Part shown: one piece after another, positions 18,001-27,290 of the stretch
Layout of the letters: each line of letters starts with the position of its first letter
Numbering within the stretch: the first letter of the stretch is position 1
From: Corynebacterium sp. MSK008
GTDB taxonomy: Bacteria; Actinomycetota; Actinomycetes; Mycobacteriales; Mycobacteriaceae
Reading direction: 5' to 3'
DNA: 33,005 bases
Assembly (NCBI RefSeq): GCF_030232585.1
Contig: NZ_JASPJX010000015.1
Span: 1 to 33,005 of the forward strand
Notes under the pieces: generated by a model
The model's database searches: none
Told to the model about the DNA's origin: nothing
Seen by the model: the letters and a program-made list of their open reading frames with translations, nothing else
Program-made: the position numbers and the translations under genes

Positions 18001-21000
18001 GAGCTGCTGTCTGGCCTGGCTGGTGTCGGTTCGGTCAGCGAGGCCGGCGACACGATTACTGAGATCCCGCAGATCGAGACACCGACCGAGGACGCGCCGT
18101 TTGGTGTGGCGCGCTCGTCGTTTACGCTGCCCGCTTCCCTTTTGGCATCGCACTCCGCGGTCACCGGCGGCGCTGTGGCCGACAACGCTGTGGTGGGCAC
18201 GCCAGACGTGCTGGTTGGCCCCTGCTGGCCGGCGATCTACGCAGCGCTGGGCTCCGGCAAGTTGGCTGACGGCACGCCGGTGATCGAGGGCCTGCTCAAC
18301 GCCGTCCACCTAGATCACGTCATCGACCTGCGCGTCCCGCTTACCGAGCTTGCAGATGGCCGGCGCATCGACGTGACCTCCAAGTGCACCTCGATCGCTG
18401 AGTCCACCTCTGGCCGTATTGTCACCGTCGAGTTGGAGCTGCGCTCCGGCGACGAGGTTGTGGCAACCCAGATGCAGCGCTTTGCCATCCGTGGTCGCGC
18501 CACCGGTACTGCAACACCAGTCCCGGCACCGGCCTATGGTGGTGGCGCAGCAAGCGAGCAGGTTGAGCCGACCCCGCGTTCATTCGTGGACCGCACCGTG
18601 GTGCGCGCACCGTCGGACATGACCCCGTTTGCTCTGGTCTCCGGCGACTACAACCCGATTCACACCTCCACCAACGCAGCAGCCCTGGTCAACCTGGATG
18701 CGCCGCTGGTGCACGGCATGTGGCTATCCGCCACCGCACAGCACCTGGCTGCTGGCCACGGCCAGGTCATCGGCTGGACCTACTCCATGTACGGCATGGT
18801 GCAGCTTGACGACGATGTAGAGATCACCGTCGAGCGCGTCGGCCGCGTCGGCATCCAGCAGGCCCTTGAGGTGACCTGCCGCATCGCCGGCGACGTCGTC
18901 TCCCGTGGTCAGGCGCTTCTGGCCCAGCCGCGCACCGCCTACGTCTACCCCGGCCAGGGCATTCAAACCCAGGGCATGGGCAACGGTGACCGTGCTGCTT
19001 CCGCTGCCGCGCGCGACGTGTGGCGCCGCGCTGACCGCCACACGCGTGAGACCCACGGGTTCTCCATCCAGCGCATTGTGGAGGACAACCCGTCGCGCCT
19101 GGTCATCCGCGGTCTGGAGTTCAAACACCCGGATGGCGTCCTGCACCTGACCCAGTTCACGCAGGTGGCCATGGCCGTTGTCGCCTACGCGCAGACGCAG
19201 CGACTGAACGAGGCCAACACGTTGGCCTCCGGTGCGTACTTTGCGGGCCACTCGCTCGGTGAATACACCGCGCTTGCAGCCCTGGGCAACATCTTTGACC
19301 TGGAAGCGGTCATCGACATCGTGTACTCGCGTGGCTCCGCCATGGGTTCCCTGGTGCCACGCGATGCGGAGGGCAACTCCGACTACGGCATGGGCGCGCT
19401 GCGCCCGAACATGATCGGTGTCGGCCCGGAAGAGGTCGAAGCGTACGTCGCTGGTGTTGCGCAGGATTCCGGCGAGTTCTTGGAGATTGTCAACTACAAC
19501 ATCAAGGGCCAGCAGTACTCCGTGGCTGGCACGAAGCGCGGCCTTGCCGCCCTGGAGCGCAAGGCTAACTCGGTTAATCCACGCGCCTACGTCACGGTTC
19601 CGGGCGTGGACGTTCCTTTCCACTCACGCGTGCTGCGCGAGGGTGTTGCAGACTTCGCCGAAAAGCTCGACGAGCACATGCCGGAAATCATCGATGTGGA
19701 CACGCTGGTGGACCGCTACATTCCGAACTTGGTGGCCAAGCCGTTTGCGCTGACTCAAGAGTTCATCGATGCGGTCACCAACGAGGTCCCCTCCGAGCGC
19801 CTTAAGGGCATGACGCCGGAGAACACCGACCGCAACGCGCTCGCGCGCACGCTGCTCATCGAGTTGTTGGCGTGGCAGTTCGCTTCCCCTGTGCGCTGGA
19901 TTGAAACCCAGGACTACCTGCTTGGTCGCGTCGACCAGGTCATCGAGGTCGGCCTTGCCTCTTCACCGACGCTGACCAACCTGGCAAAGCGCGAGATGGA
20001 TGTCATCGGCATTCACGTGCCGGTTTTCAACGTTGAGGCAAGCCAGGACATCGTCATGCTCAACGACGTGGTTTCCGCGCCGGAGCCCGTGCTTGTCGAC
20101 GACGCCCCGGCCAACACAGAAGCCGACTCGACCCCAGCGACCGAATCCGCCCCACAACCGGCAGCCGAGGCAGCACCCGCCGCACCAGCAGAGTCAGTAC
20201 CAGCAGAGCCAGCACCGGCTGCACCGGCATCCGGCGCGCCCGTGTCCGACCTTCCCTTCACCGCAGCCGATGCGATCACCGTCCTGTTCGCGCTGCAGAA
20301 CAAGATCCGCCCCGAGCAGATCAACGATTCAGACACGATTGAGGAGCTCACCGGCGGGGTGTCGTCGCGACGCAACCAGCTGCTCATGGACATGTCCGCC
20401 GAGCTCGGCGTGCCTGCCATCGACGGCGCAGCGGAGGCCGACGTGGCTACGCTGAACACGCGCGTGAACACCGCCGCACCGGGCTACACCCCGTTCGGCG
20501 CTGTCCTATCCGAGGCCGTGGGCACCCGCCTGCGCCAACTCTTCGGCAGCGCAGGCCTGAAGCCGGCGTTTGTCGGCGAGCACCTCGCGGCCGCGTGGGG
20601 CCTGCCCACAACCTGGACCGCGCACGTCGAAGCCGAGACCCTGCTGGGCAGCCGCACTGAGGAATCGGTCCGCGGCGGTTCGCTCAACAGCCTGCCGTCG
20701 GCCACGACCAAGGCGGAGATCACCGCACTGATCGACCAGGCGGTACAAAACGTCGCCGCACGCTACGGCGTTGCAGTCTCCCAGGCCACCAGCGGTGGTT
20801 CCTCCGGCGGCGGAGTGGTGGATTCGGCTGCACTCGACGCCTACAAGGACGAAGTCACCGACACCCTGGTGGCCACCGCCCGCACGCTGCTGAACAAGCT
20901 CGGCATCGAAGACGAGGTCGCGGAAATCCCCGCACCGGACACCACGATCGTGGAAACGATCGAGGCAGAACTCGGCTCCGGCTGGGTCAAGCAGGTCACC

Positions 21001-24000
21001 CCAGTCTTCGACGAGCGCAAGGCAGTGCTTTTCGACGACCGCTGGGCCCAAGCCCGCGAAGACCTCGCACGCGTCGCCTTCGGCGAGATCGACCTCGCAC
21101 CACAGCGCTTCGCTGGCACCGGCTCCACCGTGGCAAAGCAGGCCGAGTGGTACGCCAAGCGCGTGGAAGGTGATCGTCGCAACGTACTCGGCGAGATCGC
21201 AGCAGCCGCCATCGCCGACGCGAACGAGCCGTACGCAGACGACGTCGCCTTAGTCACCGGAGCCGCGCCGGGTTCCATCGCCACCGCAGTGGTGGAACGC
21301 CTGCTCGCAGGCGGTGCGACGGTCATCATGACCGCATCCAACGTCAGCCAGGCGCGCAAGGAATTCGCCCGCACCCTCTTCGCCGAGCACGCTTCCGTGG
21401 GCGCGCGCCTGTGGCTGGTGCCGACGAACCTGTCGTCCTACCGCGACATCGATGCACTCATCGACTGGATCGGGGCCGAACAGAAGGAAACCGTCGGCAA
21501 GGACGTCAAGATCATCAAACCGGCACTCACCCCGACCCTTGCCTTCCCGTTCGCCGCACCTCCTGTGTCCGGCTCGCTTGCAGAGGTCGGTGGCAACGCC
21601 GAAACGCAGGCCCGCCTGCTGCTGTGGTCGGTCGAACGCACCATTGCCGGCCTGTCCGACCTGGCGCAGCACGGCGATAACTTCCCTGCCGAGCGCGCTC
21701 ACATCGTTCTGCCGGGCTCGCCGAACCGCGGCACGTTCGGTGGCGACGGCGCCTACGGGGAGGTCAAGGCAGCCTTCGACGCGATTGTGAACAAGTGGTC
21801 CGCGGAAACCGGCTGGCCGGAAGGTGTCACCCTGGCGCAGGCCCGCATCGGCTGGGTTGCCGGCACGCACCTGATGGGCGGCAACGACGGCCTCGTCCCG
21901 GCGGCACAGGCCGCAGGTATTCACGTGTGGAGCCCGGAGGAGATCTCCACACAGCTGCTCGGCCTGGTCACCGAGGAATCCCGTGAGCAGGCGAAGCAGT
22001 CCCCGCTGGATCTCGACCTCACCGGCGGGCTCGAGAACGCAGGCGTGTCCATCGCCGATCTGGCACGAAATGCACGTGTTGATGCGGCGGGCACGGAATC
22101 GTCGACAAGCAATGGCGCAACGGTGCGCGCACTGCCAAACGTCACTACCCCACGCCAACCCGCACCGGCGAGCGTGGGCGATGTCACCTGCTCGCTGGAC
22201 GACATGGTGGTTGTCGTCGGCATCGGCGAAGTATCCAGCTGGGGCTCCGGGCGCACCCGCCGCGAAGCCGAATACGGCATCACACGCACCGGCGAGGTCG
22301 ACCTCACTGCAGCCGGCGTCCTCGAACTGGCGTGGATGATGGGCCTGATCACCTGGTCCGAGGACCCGAACCCGGCCTGGTACGACGACGACGGCGCGGA
22401 GGTTGCCGAAGAGGACATCTACGAGCGCTTCCGCGACGACGTCATCGCACGCAGCGGCATCCGCACGCTGACGGACAAGTACTTCCTCACCGACCAAGGC
22501 TCCATAGACCTTGAGCAGGTCTACCTCGACCGCGACATCACGTTTACCGTGACCACGAAAGAAGAAGCACTTGCATACGTGGAAGCCGACGGTGAGAAGA
22601 CCACTATCCGCCAGATCGACGGCGAATGGAGCGTGACCCGCCACGCCGGTGCCCTGGCGCACGTGCCGAAGAAGGCCACCTTGTCGCGCACCGTCGCTGG
22701 CCAGATGCCGGACGGGTTCGACCCGACCAAGTGGGGCATCCCCGCCCAGATGGCCGACGGCATGGACCGCATGGCCGCCTGGAACCTGGTCACCGCCGTC
22801 GACGCGTTCATCAACGCCGGCTTCACCCCGGCGGAGCTCATACAGAAGGTGCACCCATCCTTCATCGCCACCACCCAAGGCACCGGTATTGGCGGCATGG
22901 AATCGCTGCACAAGGTGTTCGTCTCCCGCTTCATCGGCGAGGAACGCCAGACTGACATCCTGCAGGAAGCGCTGCCCAACGTGGTAGCCGCCCACACCAT
23001 GCAGGCGCTTGTCGGCGGCTACGGCTCCATGATCCACCCGGTCGGCGCGTGCGCCACCGCCGCAGTCAGCATCGAAGAAGCGGTGGACAAGATTGCGCTG
23101 GGCAAGGCCGAATTTGTCGTCGCCGGTGGTATCGACGACGTCCAGGTCGAATCCCTCCAGGGCTTCGGCGACATGAACGCCACCGCCGAAACCGCCAAGA
23201 TGACGGCACAAGGTATCGACGGCCGCTTCATCTCACGCGCTAACGACCGTCGACGCGGTGGCTTCCTCGAAGCCGAAGGCGGCGGCACGGTCCTGCTCGC
23301 CCGCGGCACCCTCGCCGCCGAACTCGGCCTGCCGGTGCTGGCAGTGGTCGCGTACGCCTCCAGCTTCGGCGACGGCGCACACACCTCCATCCCGGCACCA
23401 GGCCTCGGCGTGTTGGCGGCGGCCTGCGGCGGTACCGACTCGCGCCTGGCCCGATCCCTGTCCTCGCTGGGACTCACGCCTGATGATGTCACCGTCCTGT
23501 CCAAGCACGACACCTCCACCAACGCCAACGATCCGAACGAGTCCGAACTGCACTCCGTGCTGTGGCCGGCCGTTGGCCGCGACCCGGATGCACCGATGTA
23601 CGTCATCTCGCAGAAGACCCTCACCGGTCACTCCAAGGCAGGTGCGGCGCTGCTGCAGACCGGCGGGCTTATCGACGTCCTGGCAACCGGCGACCTCCCG
23701 CCGAACGCCTCGCTGGACTGCGTCGACCCGCTCATCGAGCCGAAGGCAACCAACCTGGTGTGGCTGCGCTCCCCGCTCGCTCTCGGAGCCGGCAACGTGA
23801 AGGCGGCGGCCCTGACCTCGCTCGGTTTCGGCCACGTCGGCGCGCTCGTCGTGCTGGGCCACCCGGGTGTGTTCGAAGCCGCACTGACACGCGACGGCCA
23901 CGACGCCGACGCCTGGCGTGAGCGCGCCACCGAACGCCTCGCCCAGGGCGCAAGCCGACTCGAGGCCGGGATGATCGGCCGCGCCGACCTCTTCACCCAG

Positions 24001-24120
24001 GTGGAGAACCGCCGCTTCGCTGGTATCGACGACCACGCCGACGAGATCGCACTCCTGCTCAACCCCGATGCCCGTCTCAACGCCGACGGCACGTACCCGA
24101 CCGCGACCCCGACCGTTTAA
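15082..24120 (+). CDS. fas: Type I fatty acid synthase (multidomain FAS-I)
   Basis: A 3012-residue cytoplasmic megasynthase making long-chain acyl-CoAs from acetyl- and malonyl-CoA. Domains in order: acetyltransferase (Ser120 in 'GHSQG'); FMN-type enoyl reductase ('LGGMTPTSADGE' near 385 and 'EDGHAGGHHSW' near 525); hot-dog dehydratase ('SGDYNPIH' near 1185); malonyl/palmitoyl transferase (Ser1391 in 'GHSLGEY'); Ala/Pro linker near 1670-1725; ACP with phosphopantetheine Ser at 1761 or 1762 ('GGVSSRRNQ'); ketoreductase ('VTGAAPGSIA' near 2060, Tyr2225, Lys2229); ketosynthase (Cys2657 in 'GACATAA', His2809). All centres look intact and no C-terminal phosphopantetheinyl transferase is present. 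Length matches bacterial FAS-I. It has an AAGGA site upstream and lies within the acc operon. Confidence 0.97.
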   Translation: MNSTSFSSLKRPAILFPGQGSSWQQALADAAATPVARIRMEQLLNLAQSLTAAVARPLASVVPGVVQRIRDAMDADTSHEAIDALPAVSAPAILLSQIVAAEDLEQLGLDTTDALFAGHSQGILGAAALNRANGPQAAEKALAFAFIMGAAATNVYGGADSRSRMLSVRGLTPEQVGEFVVDTQAAPISVINGHRHVVLSGSPEALAQARKDIEAAASSYNAKLEVEYGGSEITPVFDSLDVAYPFHVDTNAPGVELAQQWADACGITFETTTPRELAQSILVDRFDFTETVRDLITQGASHIFTFDTATATIATNLANGSGVAVLDASTAAKRDELARPGAELPQGVDYSAYAPRVIALPDGKTYTQTKFSSLTGLSPIILGGMTPTSADGEIVAAAANAGYWAELAGGGMYSEEEFGKHTANLKAFLQPGRTAQFNTMFFDRFLWNLQFGQTRMVPKARAAGAPLNGVCISAGIPDIDEATELFAQLHQDGFPYIALKPGTTQQIRNALAIAAANPDDQVILMVEDGHAGGHHSWVDLEDMLLETYPEIRAHDNAVLTVGGGVYSPERAAELITGRWSEKFGLPAMPVDGVFVGTVAMATKEAKATDSVKQLLVDTPGLPPENNGGWVGRGRGVAGVASSQSHLLADLHDLDNSFAKAARFIASLDIEEYPAHREEIIEALSKTAKPYFGDVETMTYAEWVERFVELADPFIDQTWNARFVALLQRIEARLNEADHGEIPTLFPDDVEISPRDGLSTLLQHYPQAREVVVSPRDAAWWIGLHYAYPKPMPWVPALDADLKSWFGKDTLWQAQDERYTADQVRIIPGPVAVAGITRKNEPVAQLLARFEDAATQMLIDDGATAESRFARRSDAADEAAYLRSCPTLVWHGHLMANPAYALDEDAFDVEATTNAAGEREWTIRIHADSAWDHLQDDQRPFYVREVNIPVEIPAGAGTGASPIVDGDRLSDSVFELLSGLAGVGSVSEAGDTITEIPQIETPTEDAPFGVARSSFTLPASLLASHSAVTGGAVADNAVVGTPDVLVGPCWPAIYAALGSGKLADGTPVIEGLLNAVHLDHVIDLRVPLTELADGRRIDVTSKCTSIAESTSGRIVTVELELRSGDEVVATQMQRFAIRGRATGTATPVPAPAYGGGAASEQVEPTPRSFVDRTVVRAPSDMTPFALVSGDYNPIHTSTNAAALVNLDAPLVHGMWLSATAQHLAAGHGQVIGWTYSMYGMVQLDDDVEITVERVGRVGIQQALEVTCRIAGDVVSRGQALLAQPRTAYVYPGQGIQTQGMGNGDRAASAAARDVWRRADRHTRETHGFSIQRIVEDNPSRLVIRGLEFKHPDGVLHLTQFTQVAMAVVAYAQTQRLNEANTLASGAYFAGHSLGEYTALAALGNIFDLEAVIDIVYSRGSAMGSLVPRDAEGNSDYGMGALRPNMIGVGPEEVEAYVAGVAQDSGEFLEIVNYNIKGQQYSVAGTKRGLAALERKANSVNPRAYVTVPGVDVPFHSRVLREGVADFAEKLDEHMPEIIDVDTLVDRYIPNLVAKPFALTQEFIDAVTNEVPSERLKGMTPENTDRNALARTLLIELLAWQFASPVRWIETQDYLLGRVDQVIEVGLASSPTLTNLAKREMDVIGIHVPVFNVEASQDIVMLNDVVSAPEPVLVDDAPANTEADSTPATESAPQPAAEAAPAAPAESVPAEPAPAAPASGAPVSDLPFTAADAITVLFALQNKIRPEQINDSDTIEELTGGVSSRRNQLLMDMSAELGVPAIDGAAEADVATLNTRVNTAAPGYTPFGAVLSEAVGTRLRQLFGSAGLKPAFVGEHLAAAWGLPTTWTAHVEAETLLGSRTEESVRGGSLNSLPSATTKAEITALIDQAVQNVAARYGVAVSQATSGGSSGGGVVDSAALDAYKDEVTDTLVATARTLLNKLGIEDEVAEIPAPDTTIVETIEAELGSGWVKQVTPVFDERKAVLFDDRWAQAREDLARVAFGEIDLAPQRFAGTGSTVAKQAEWYAKRVEGDRRNVLGEIAAAAIADANEPYADDVALVTGAAPGSIATAVVERLLAGGATVIMTASNVSQARKEFARTLFAEHASVGARLWLVPTNLSSYRDIDALIDWIGAEQKETVGKDVKIIKPALTPTLAFPFAAPPVSGSLAEVGGNAETQARLLLWSVERTIAGLSDLAQHGDNFPAERAHIVLPGSPNRGTFGGDGAYGEVKAAFDAIVNKWSAETGWPEGVTLAQARIGWVAGTHLMGGNDGLVPAAQAAGIHVWSPEEISTQLLGLVTEESREQAKQSPLDLDLTGGLENAGVSIADLARNARVDAAGTESSTSNGATVRALPNVTTPRQPAPASVGDVTCSLDDMVVVVGIGEVSSWGSGRTRREAEYGITRTGEVDLTAAGVLELAWMMGLITWSEDPNPAWYDDDGAEVAEEDIYERFRDDVIARSGIRTLTDKYFLTDQGSIDLEQVYLDRDITFTVTTKEEALAYVEADGEKTTIRQIDGEWSVTRHAGALAHVPKKATLSRTVAGQMPDGFDPTKWGIPAQMADGMDRMAAWNLVTAVDAFINAGFTPAELIQKVHPSFIATTQGTGIGGMESLHKVFVSRFIGEERQTDILQEALPNVVAAHTMQALVGGYGSMIHPVGACATAAVSIEEAVDKIALGKAEFVVAGGIDDVQVESLQGFGDMNATAETAKMTAQGIDGRFISRANDRRRGGFLEAEGGGTVLLARGTLAAELGLPVLAVVAYASSFGDGAHTSIPAPGLGVLAAACGGTDSRLARSLSSLGLTPDDVTVLSKHDTSTNANDPNESELHSVLWPAVGRDPDAPMYVISQKTLTGHSKAGAALLQTGGLIDVLATGDLPPNASLDCVDPLIEPKATNLVWLRSPLALGAGNVKAAALTSLGFGHVGALVVLGHPGVFEAALTRDGHDADAWRERATERLAQGASRLEAGMIGRADLFTQVENRRFAGIDDHADEIALLLNPDARLNADGTYPTATPTV

Positions 24121-24131
24121 GGAGAGACACC

Positions 24132-24341
24132 ATGACACCACTGTTTCGTACCGACGACACGTCGCTGTCCCACGACGAACTGGCAGCACTGACCACCGTG
24201 CTCGCCGAGGCCCAAACCTGGCAGGCCACCTCCGCTGCTGAGGCCGGCGCCGGTGCTGCCAACGAAGACAACGTGTTCGGCGATGCATTCGGCCAGCCGT
24301 TTGGCAGCCAGCCAACCATCGGCAACGTCACCTACTTCTAG
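24132..24341 (+). CDS. accE: Acyl-CoA carboxylase epsilon subunit
   Basis: A 69-residue protein starting 11 bp after the fas stop, with GGAGAG as ribosome-binding site. It contains '[19 protein letters not shown]', the short helix pattern ('eELAALtavl...W') that defines AccE-type epsilon subunits. The rest is low complexity and ends 'GNVTYF'. Epsilon subunits bridge and stimulate the alpha and beta subunits in actinobacterial acyl-CoA carboxylases. Its position directly before accBC, in an operon that also encodes accD1, supports the assignment. The sequence itself is short and weakly conserved. Confidence 0.8.
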   Translation: MTPLFRTDDTSLSHDELAALTTVLAEAQTWQATSAAEAGAGAANEDNVFGDAFGQPFGSQPTIGNVTYF

Positions 24342-24355
24342 AAAGGACCGCACAT

Positions 24356-26158
24356 ATGCATGACTTTCCGTTCCGTAAGGTCCTCGTCGCCAACCGCGGC
24401 GAGATCGCGGTCCGTATCATCCGCGCAGCCCGCGACGCAGGCCTTGCCTCCGTGGCGATCTACGCCGACCCCGACAAGGACGCGCCGTATACCGAAATGG
24501 CGGATGAGGCGATTGGGATCGGTGGCGAGACATCGTCGCAAAGCTATCTGGATATCGACAAAGTGCTCAAGGCTTGCCGCGACAGCGGTGCGGACGCCGT
24601 CCACCCCGGCTACGGTTTTTTGGCGGAAAACACCGAGTTCGCCCGGCGCGTCATTGACGAGGGTCTGACCTGGATCGGACCGCCGCCGCGGGCCATCGAC
24701 GCGCTTGGCGACAAGGTCACTGCCCGACGCATCGCTGAAGAGGTCGACGCCCCACTGGTGCCGGGCACAAAGGACCCGGTAGACAGCGCCGACGATGTGG
24801 TCGCATTCGCCGACAACCACGGTCTACCGGTGGCTATCAAGGCGGCGTACGGTGGTGGCGGCCGCGGTATGAAGGTCGCCCGCACGCGTGGCGAGATCCG
24901 CGAACTGTTCGAGTCCGCCACCCGCGAAGCCAAAGCAGCGTTCGGCCGTGGCGAGTGCTTCGTGGAGCGCTACCTCGACCGCGCCCGCCACGTTGAAGCA
25001 CAGGTGCTGGCGGATACGCACGGCAACGTCATCGTCGCTGGCACCCGCGACTGCTCCGTGCAGCGCAGGTTCCAAAAGCTCATCGAGGAAGCCCCAGCCC
25101 CATATCTCACCGATGAGCAGCGCGAACGCATCCACGAGTCCGCTAAAGCGATTGCGAAGCGAGCAGGCTACGTGGGCGTTGGCACCGTGGAATATCTCGT
25201 CGGAGCTGACGGGATGATCTCCTTCCTTGAGGTCAACACCCGCCTCCAGGTCGAGCACCCCGTCACCGAAGAAACCACCGGCGTGGATCTTGTCATCGAG
25301 CAGTTCCGCATCGCCGCCGGCGAGCCGCTGCGTTTCGACGTCGATCTGGAGCCCACCGGCCACGCCTTCGAGTTCCGCATCACCGCCGAAGACGCCGGCA
25401 CCAACTTCATGCCCATGCCCGGCACCGCCACCACCTACATCGAACCCGCAGGCCCCGGCGTGCGCGTCGACTCCGGCATCCGCGCAGGCTCCACCATCGG
25501 CGGCCAGTTCGACTCGATGCTGGCCAAACTCATCGTTCGCGGCGAAACACGCGATCAGGCCATCGCCCGCGCCAAGCGCGCCCTCGCCGAATTCCGGGTA
25601 GAAGGCATGCCGACTATCATCCCCTTCCACCAGCGCATGCTTGACGACGACACCTTCACCGGCGACGCCTCCCAATTCGCCGTATACACCCGCTGGATCG
25701 AAGAGGGATGGGACCCGGACGTCGCGCCCTACGAGTCCGACGGCGCTGGCGAAGACAGTGACCAGGATGAGGTGCGCCGCCGCACCGTCTCTGTCGGGGT
25801 CAACGGCCGATCGATCGAGATCACTCTGCCGGAGACGTTGCTTCTCGGCGCCTCTGCTTTGACTCGCCGCGACCGCAAGCGCCGCTCCCGTAGCGGTGGA
25901 TCGGGAGGTAAGGGTTCCGGCAAGGGCGCAGCCAGCGCAGACACCCTGGCCGCACCGATGCAGGGCACCGTGGTGAAGTCCGAAGTTACCGAAGGTGCTC
26001 GGGTCGAAGCCGGTGACATCGTGGTCATCCTTGAGGCCATGAAGATGGAAAACCCGGTCAAGGCTCACAAGAGCGGTGTTGTGAAGAACCTCGCGGTGGA
26101 GGCCGGCAGCCATGTAGATAAGGGCGTGGCACTCCTCGACATCACCGACGCCGAGTAG
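24356..26158 (+). CDS. accBC: Acetyl/propionyl-CoA carboxylase alpha subunit (biotin carboxylase + BCCP)
   Basis: A 600-residue protein that carboxylates its own biotin with bicarbonate and ATP and presents it to AccD subunits. Residues 1-450 are biotin carboxylase: N-terminal '[20 protein letters not shown]', ATP-grasp Gly-rich loop '[14 protein letters not shown]', catalytic region '[17 protein letters not shown]'. A basic, Gly/Ser-rich flexible linker ('[18 protein letters not shown]') leads to the biotinyl domain, where Lys563 in 'EAMKMEN' is the biotinylation site. It starts 14 bp after accE with GAAAGGA upstream. The same alpha subunit normally also serves other AccD proteins (propionyl- and long-chain acyl-CoA), encoded elsewhere. 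The biotin dependence links it to bioB further right. Confidence 0.96.
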   Translation: MHDFPFRKVLVANRGEIAVRIIRAARDAGLASVAIYADPDKDAPYTEMADEAIGIGGETSSQSYLDIDKVLKACRDSGADAVHPGYGFLAENTEFARRVIDEGLTWIGPPPRAIDALGDKVTARRIAEEVDAPLVPGTKDPVDSADDVVAFADNHGLPVAIKAAYGGGGRGMKVARTRGEIRELFESATREAKAAFGRGECFVERYLDRARHVEAQVLADTHGNVIVAGTRDCSVQRRFQKLIEEAPAPYLTDEQRERIHESAKAIAKRAGYVGVGTVEYLVGADGMISFLEVNTRLQVEHPVTEETTGVDLVIEQFRIAAGEPLRFDVDLEPTGHAFEFRITAEDAGTNFMPMPGTATTYIEPAGPGVRVDSGIRAGSTIGGQFDSMLAKLIVRGETRDQAIARAKRALAEFRVEGMPTIIPFHQRMLDDDTFTGDASQFAVYTRWIEEGWDPDVAPYESDGAGEDSDQDEVRRRTVSVGVNGRSIEITLPETLLLGASALTRRDRKRRSRSGGSGGKGSGKGAASADTLAAPMQGTVVKSEVTEGARVEAGDIVVILEAMKMENPVKAHKSGVVKNLAVEAGSHVDKGVALLDITDAE

Positions 26159-26196
26159 CCGCTGGCCTGCGGTTTCATCGACATAACCGGATCTCA

Positions 26197-26232
26197 CCCG
26201 GCGCGTCAAAAATTGGGGGTTGACGCGCCGGG
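26197..26232 (+). terminator. Perfect 13-bp stem-loop between accBC and the GntR operon
   Basis: CCCGGCGCGTCAA (26197-26209) pairs perfectly with 26220-26232 across a 10-nt loop (AAATTGGGGG). It follows the accBC stop by 38 bp and could end the lipid operon. The right arm, however, contains the TTGACG that serves as -35 of the next promoter, and no T-tract follows. It may therefore be an operator for the GntR protein, or do both jobs. Confidence 0.5.
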
Positions 26233-26249
26233 CTTTCCAGTTCTATGGT
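26220..26249 (+). promoter_or_regulatory. Promoter of the GntR-ABC operon (leaderless)
   Basis: TTGACG (26220-26225), an 18-bp spacer, and TATGGT (26244-26249), followed by 7 nt and the ATG at 26257. This is the best -35/-10 pair in the window and supports 26257 over the in-frame ATG at 26245, which lies inside the -10 box. Confidence 0.6.
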
Positions 26250-26256
26250 TACCCAC

Positions 26257-26610
26257 ATGAGTGGTAAACCCATATACCTACAGATTGCGGATGAGCTACG
26301 TGACCTCATCGGCGCAGGCACCCTCGCCCCCGGCGACCGGGTGCCGTCTACCAACGAGCTCTCCGCTTACCACTCCGTCAACCCCACCACCTCCGCCAAA
26401 GCGCTCACCGAACTTTTCAACGAGGGTCTACTGGAGAAACGCCGCGGACTCGGCATGTTCGTCCTGGAGAGTGCGCGTGAGCAGGTGTTACGTACTCGTC
26501 GCGAAGCATTCGCCCGCGATTTTGTCCAGCCGTTTGTCCATGAGGCCAACCAACTCGGCATCACCACCGAGGAGCTGACGGCAATGATCGAAAAGGAGCG
26601 CGCCCAATGA
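26257..26610 (+). CDS. GntR-family (YtrA-type) transcriptional regulator
   Basis: A 117-residue regulator with an N-terminal winged helix ('KPIYLQIADELRDLIGAGTL', 'GDRVPSTNELSAYHSVNPTT', 'LLEKRRGLGMFV') and only a short helical C-terminal tail of about 40 residues. This is the small YtrA subgroup, which usually represses an adjacent ABC transporter operon in response to cell-wall-active compounds. The ATGA overlap at 26607-26610 couples it to the ATPase gene. The perfect dyad overlapping its own -35 is the obvious candidate binding site. The inducer is unknown. Confidence 0.92.
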   Translation: MSGKPIYLQIADELRDLIGAGTLAPGDRVPSTNELSAYHSVNPTTSAKALTELFNEGLLEKRRGLGMFVLESAREQVLRTRREAFARDFVQPFVHEANQLGITTEELTAMIEKERAQ

Positions 26611-27290
26611 ATCCCGGCTTCTACGCGCTGGTCGGCCCGAACGCCGCCGGTAAAACCCACTACCTCCACACGCTAATGAGCCGGCACGCCGCGTTCGTCC
26701 CGGCTGGTGCGGATACCAAGTTTGCAGGCACGACCGTGGACGATCACCTGCGCGCAGTCGCAGCGATCTACCCGCACGTAGACCTAGACTTTCCCAACGC
26801 CCGTATCAGAGATCTCTCCGTTGGGCAACGCCGCCTACTCACCATTGAGGTGGCCCTAGCCATCGGCAAAGACCTGTTGCTTCTCGACGAGCCGTTTGAC
26901 GGCATCGACACCACCACCCGCAAACAGGTCCGCCAGAGACTGATCGACTACATCGCGGAGAACCCGCAGCGCAGAGTGGTGATGGCATCGCATCGCTCTG
27001 AGGACTTCGTGGGTCTCGCCACTCATGTCATCCAAGTGTTTGATCGGGTGGTTTCGCGCCCAGTCCCACTCGACGACGCCCGCCTGTGCTTTCCAACGGT
27101 CACCGGCCCCACCGCCGAGATCAAAGACCTTATCGCCCGCTTCCCCGTCGCCGAAACAGCGAGCCTCGGGCCCACGACACGCGCGACGTTCGCCGAACCT
27201 ATCGGCGAGGCCGATGTCCACTTGCCCATCGAGTATCCGGACGATGCCGAACTCATTGACCTCCTCGCGACAGAAAGGCCCGCACGATGA
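26607..27290 (+). CDS. ABC transporter ATP-binding protein
   Basis: A 227-residue cytoplasmic ATPase subunit. It has Walker A GPNAAGKT (residues 10-17), the ABC signature 'LSVGQRRLL' starting at Leu70, and Walker B 'LLLLDEPFDGID' near residue 90, followed by a switch histidine in 'VVMASHRSEDF'. The distance between Walker A and the signature is short (about 55 residues instead of about 75-90), so the helical region is reduced. Start and stop overlap the regulator and permease genes (ATGA at both junctions), giving a three-gene coupled operon. Substrate is unknown; the YtrA-type regulator suggests an envelope-stress or antimicrobial exporter. Confidence 0.9.
   Translation: MNPGFYALVGPNAAGKTHYLHTLMSRHAAFVPAGADTKFAGTTVDDHLRAVAAIYPHVDLDFPNARIRDLSVGQRRLLTIEVALAIGKDLLLLDEPFDGIDTTTRKQVRQRLIDYIAENPQRRVVMASHRSEDFVGLATHVIQVFDRVVSRPVPLDDARLCFPTVTGPTAEIKDLIARFPVAETASLGPTTRATFAEPIGEADVHLPIEYPDDAELIDLLATERPAR

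Noticed and set aside
21250..23211. Minus-strand open frame of 653 codons inside fas
   Set aside because: It mirrors the third-position GC bias of fas; the translation is low-complexity Gly/Arg/Val-rich with no motif, while the plus strand encodes intact KR and KS domains.
23800..24120. C-terminal phosphopantetheinyl transferase domain in FAS-I
   Set aside because: Sequence after the ketosynthase ends without any AcpS-like motif; the separate acpS gene supplies this activity.
26159..26256. Small RNA gene between accBC and gntR
   Set aside because: The only structure is the dyad that contains the -35 box; no independent promoter or T-rich end was seen.
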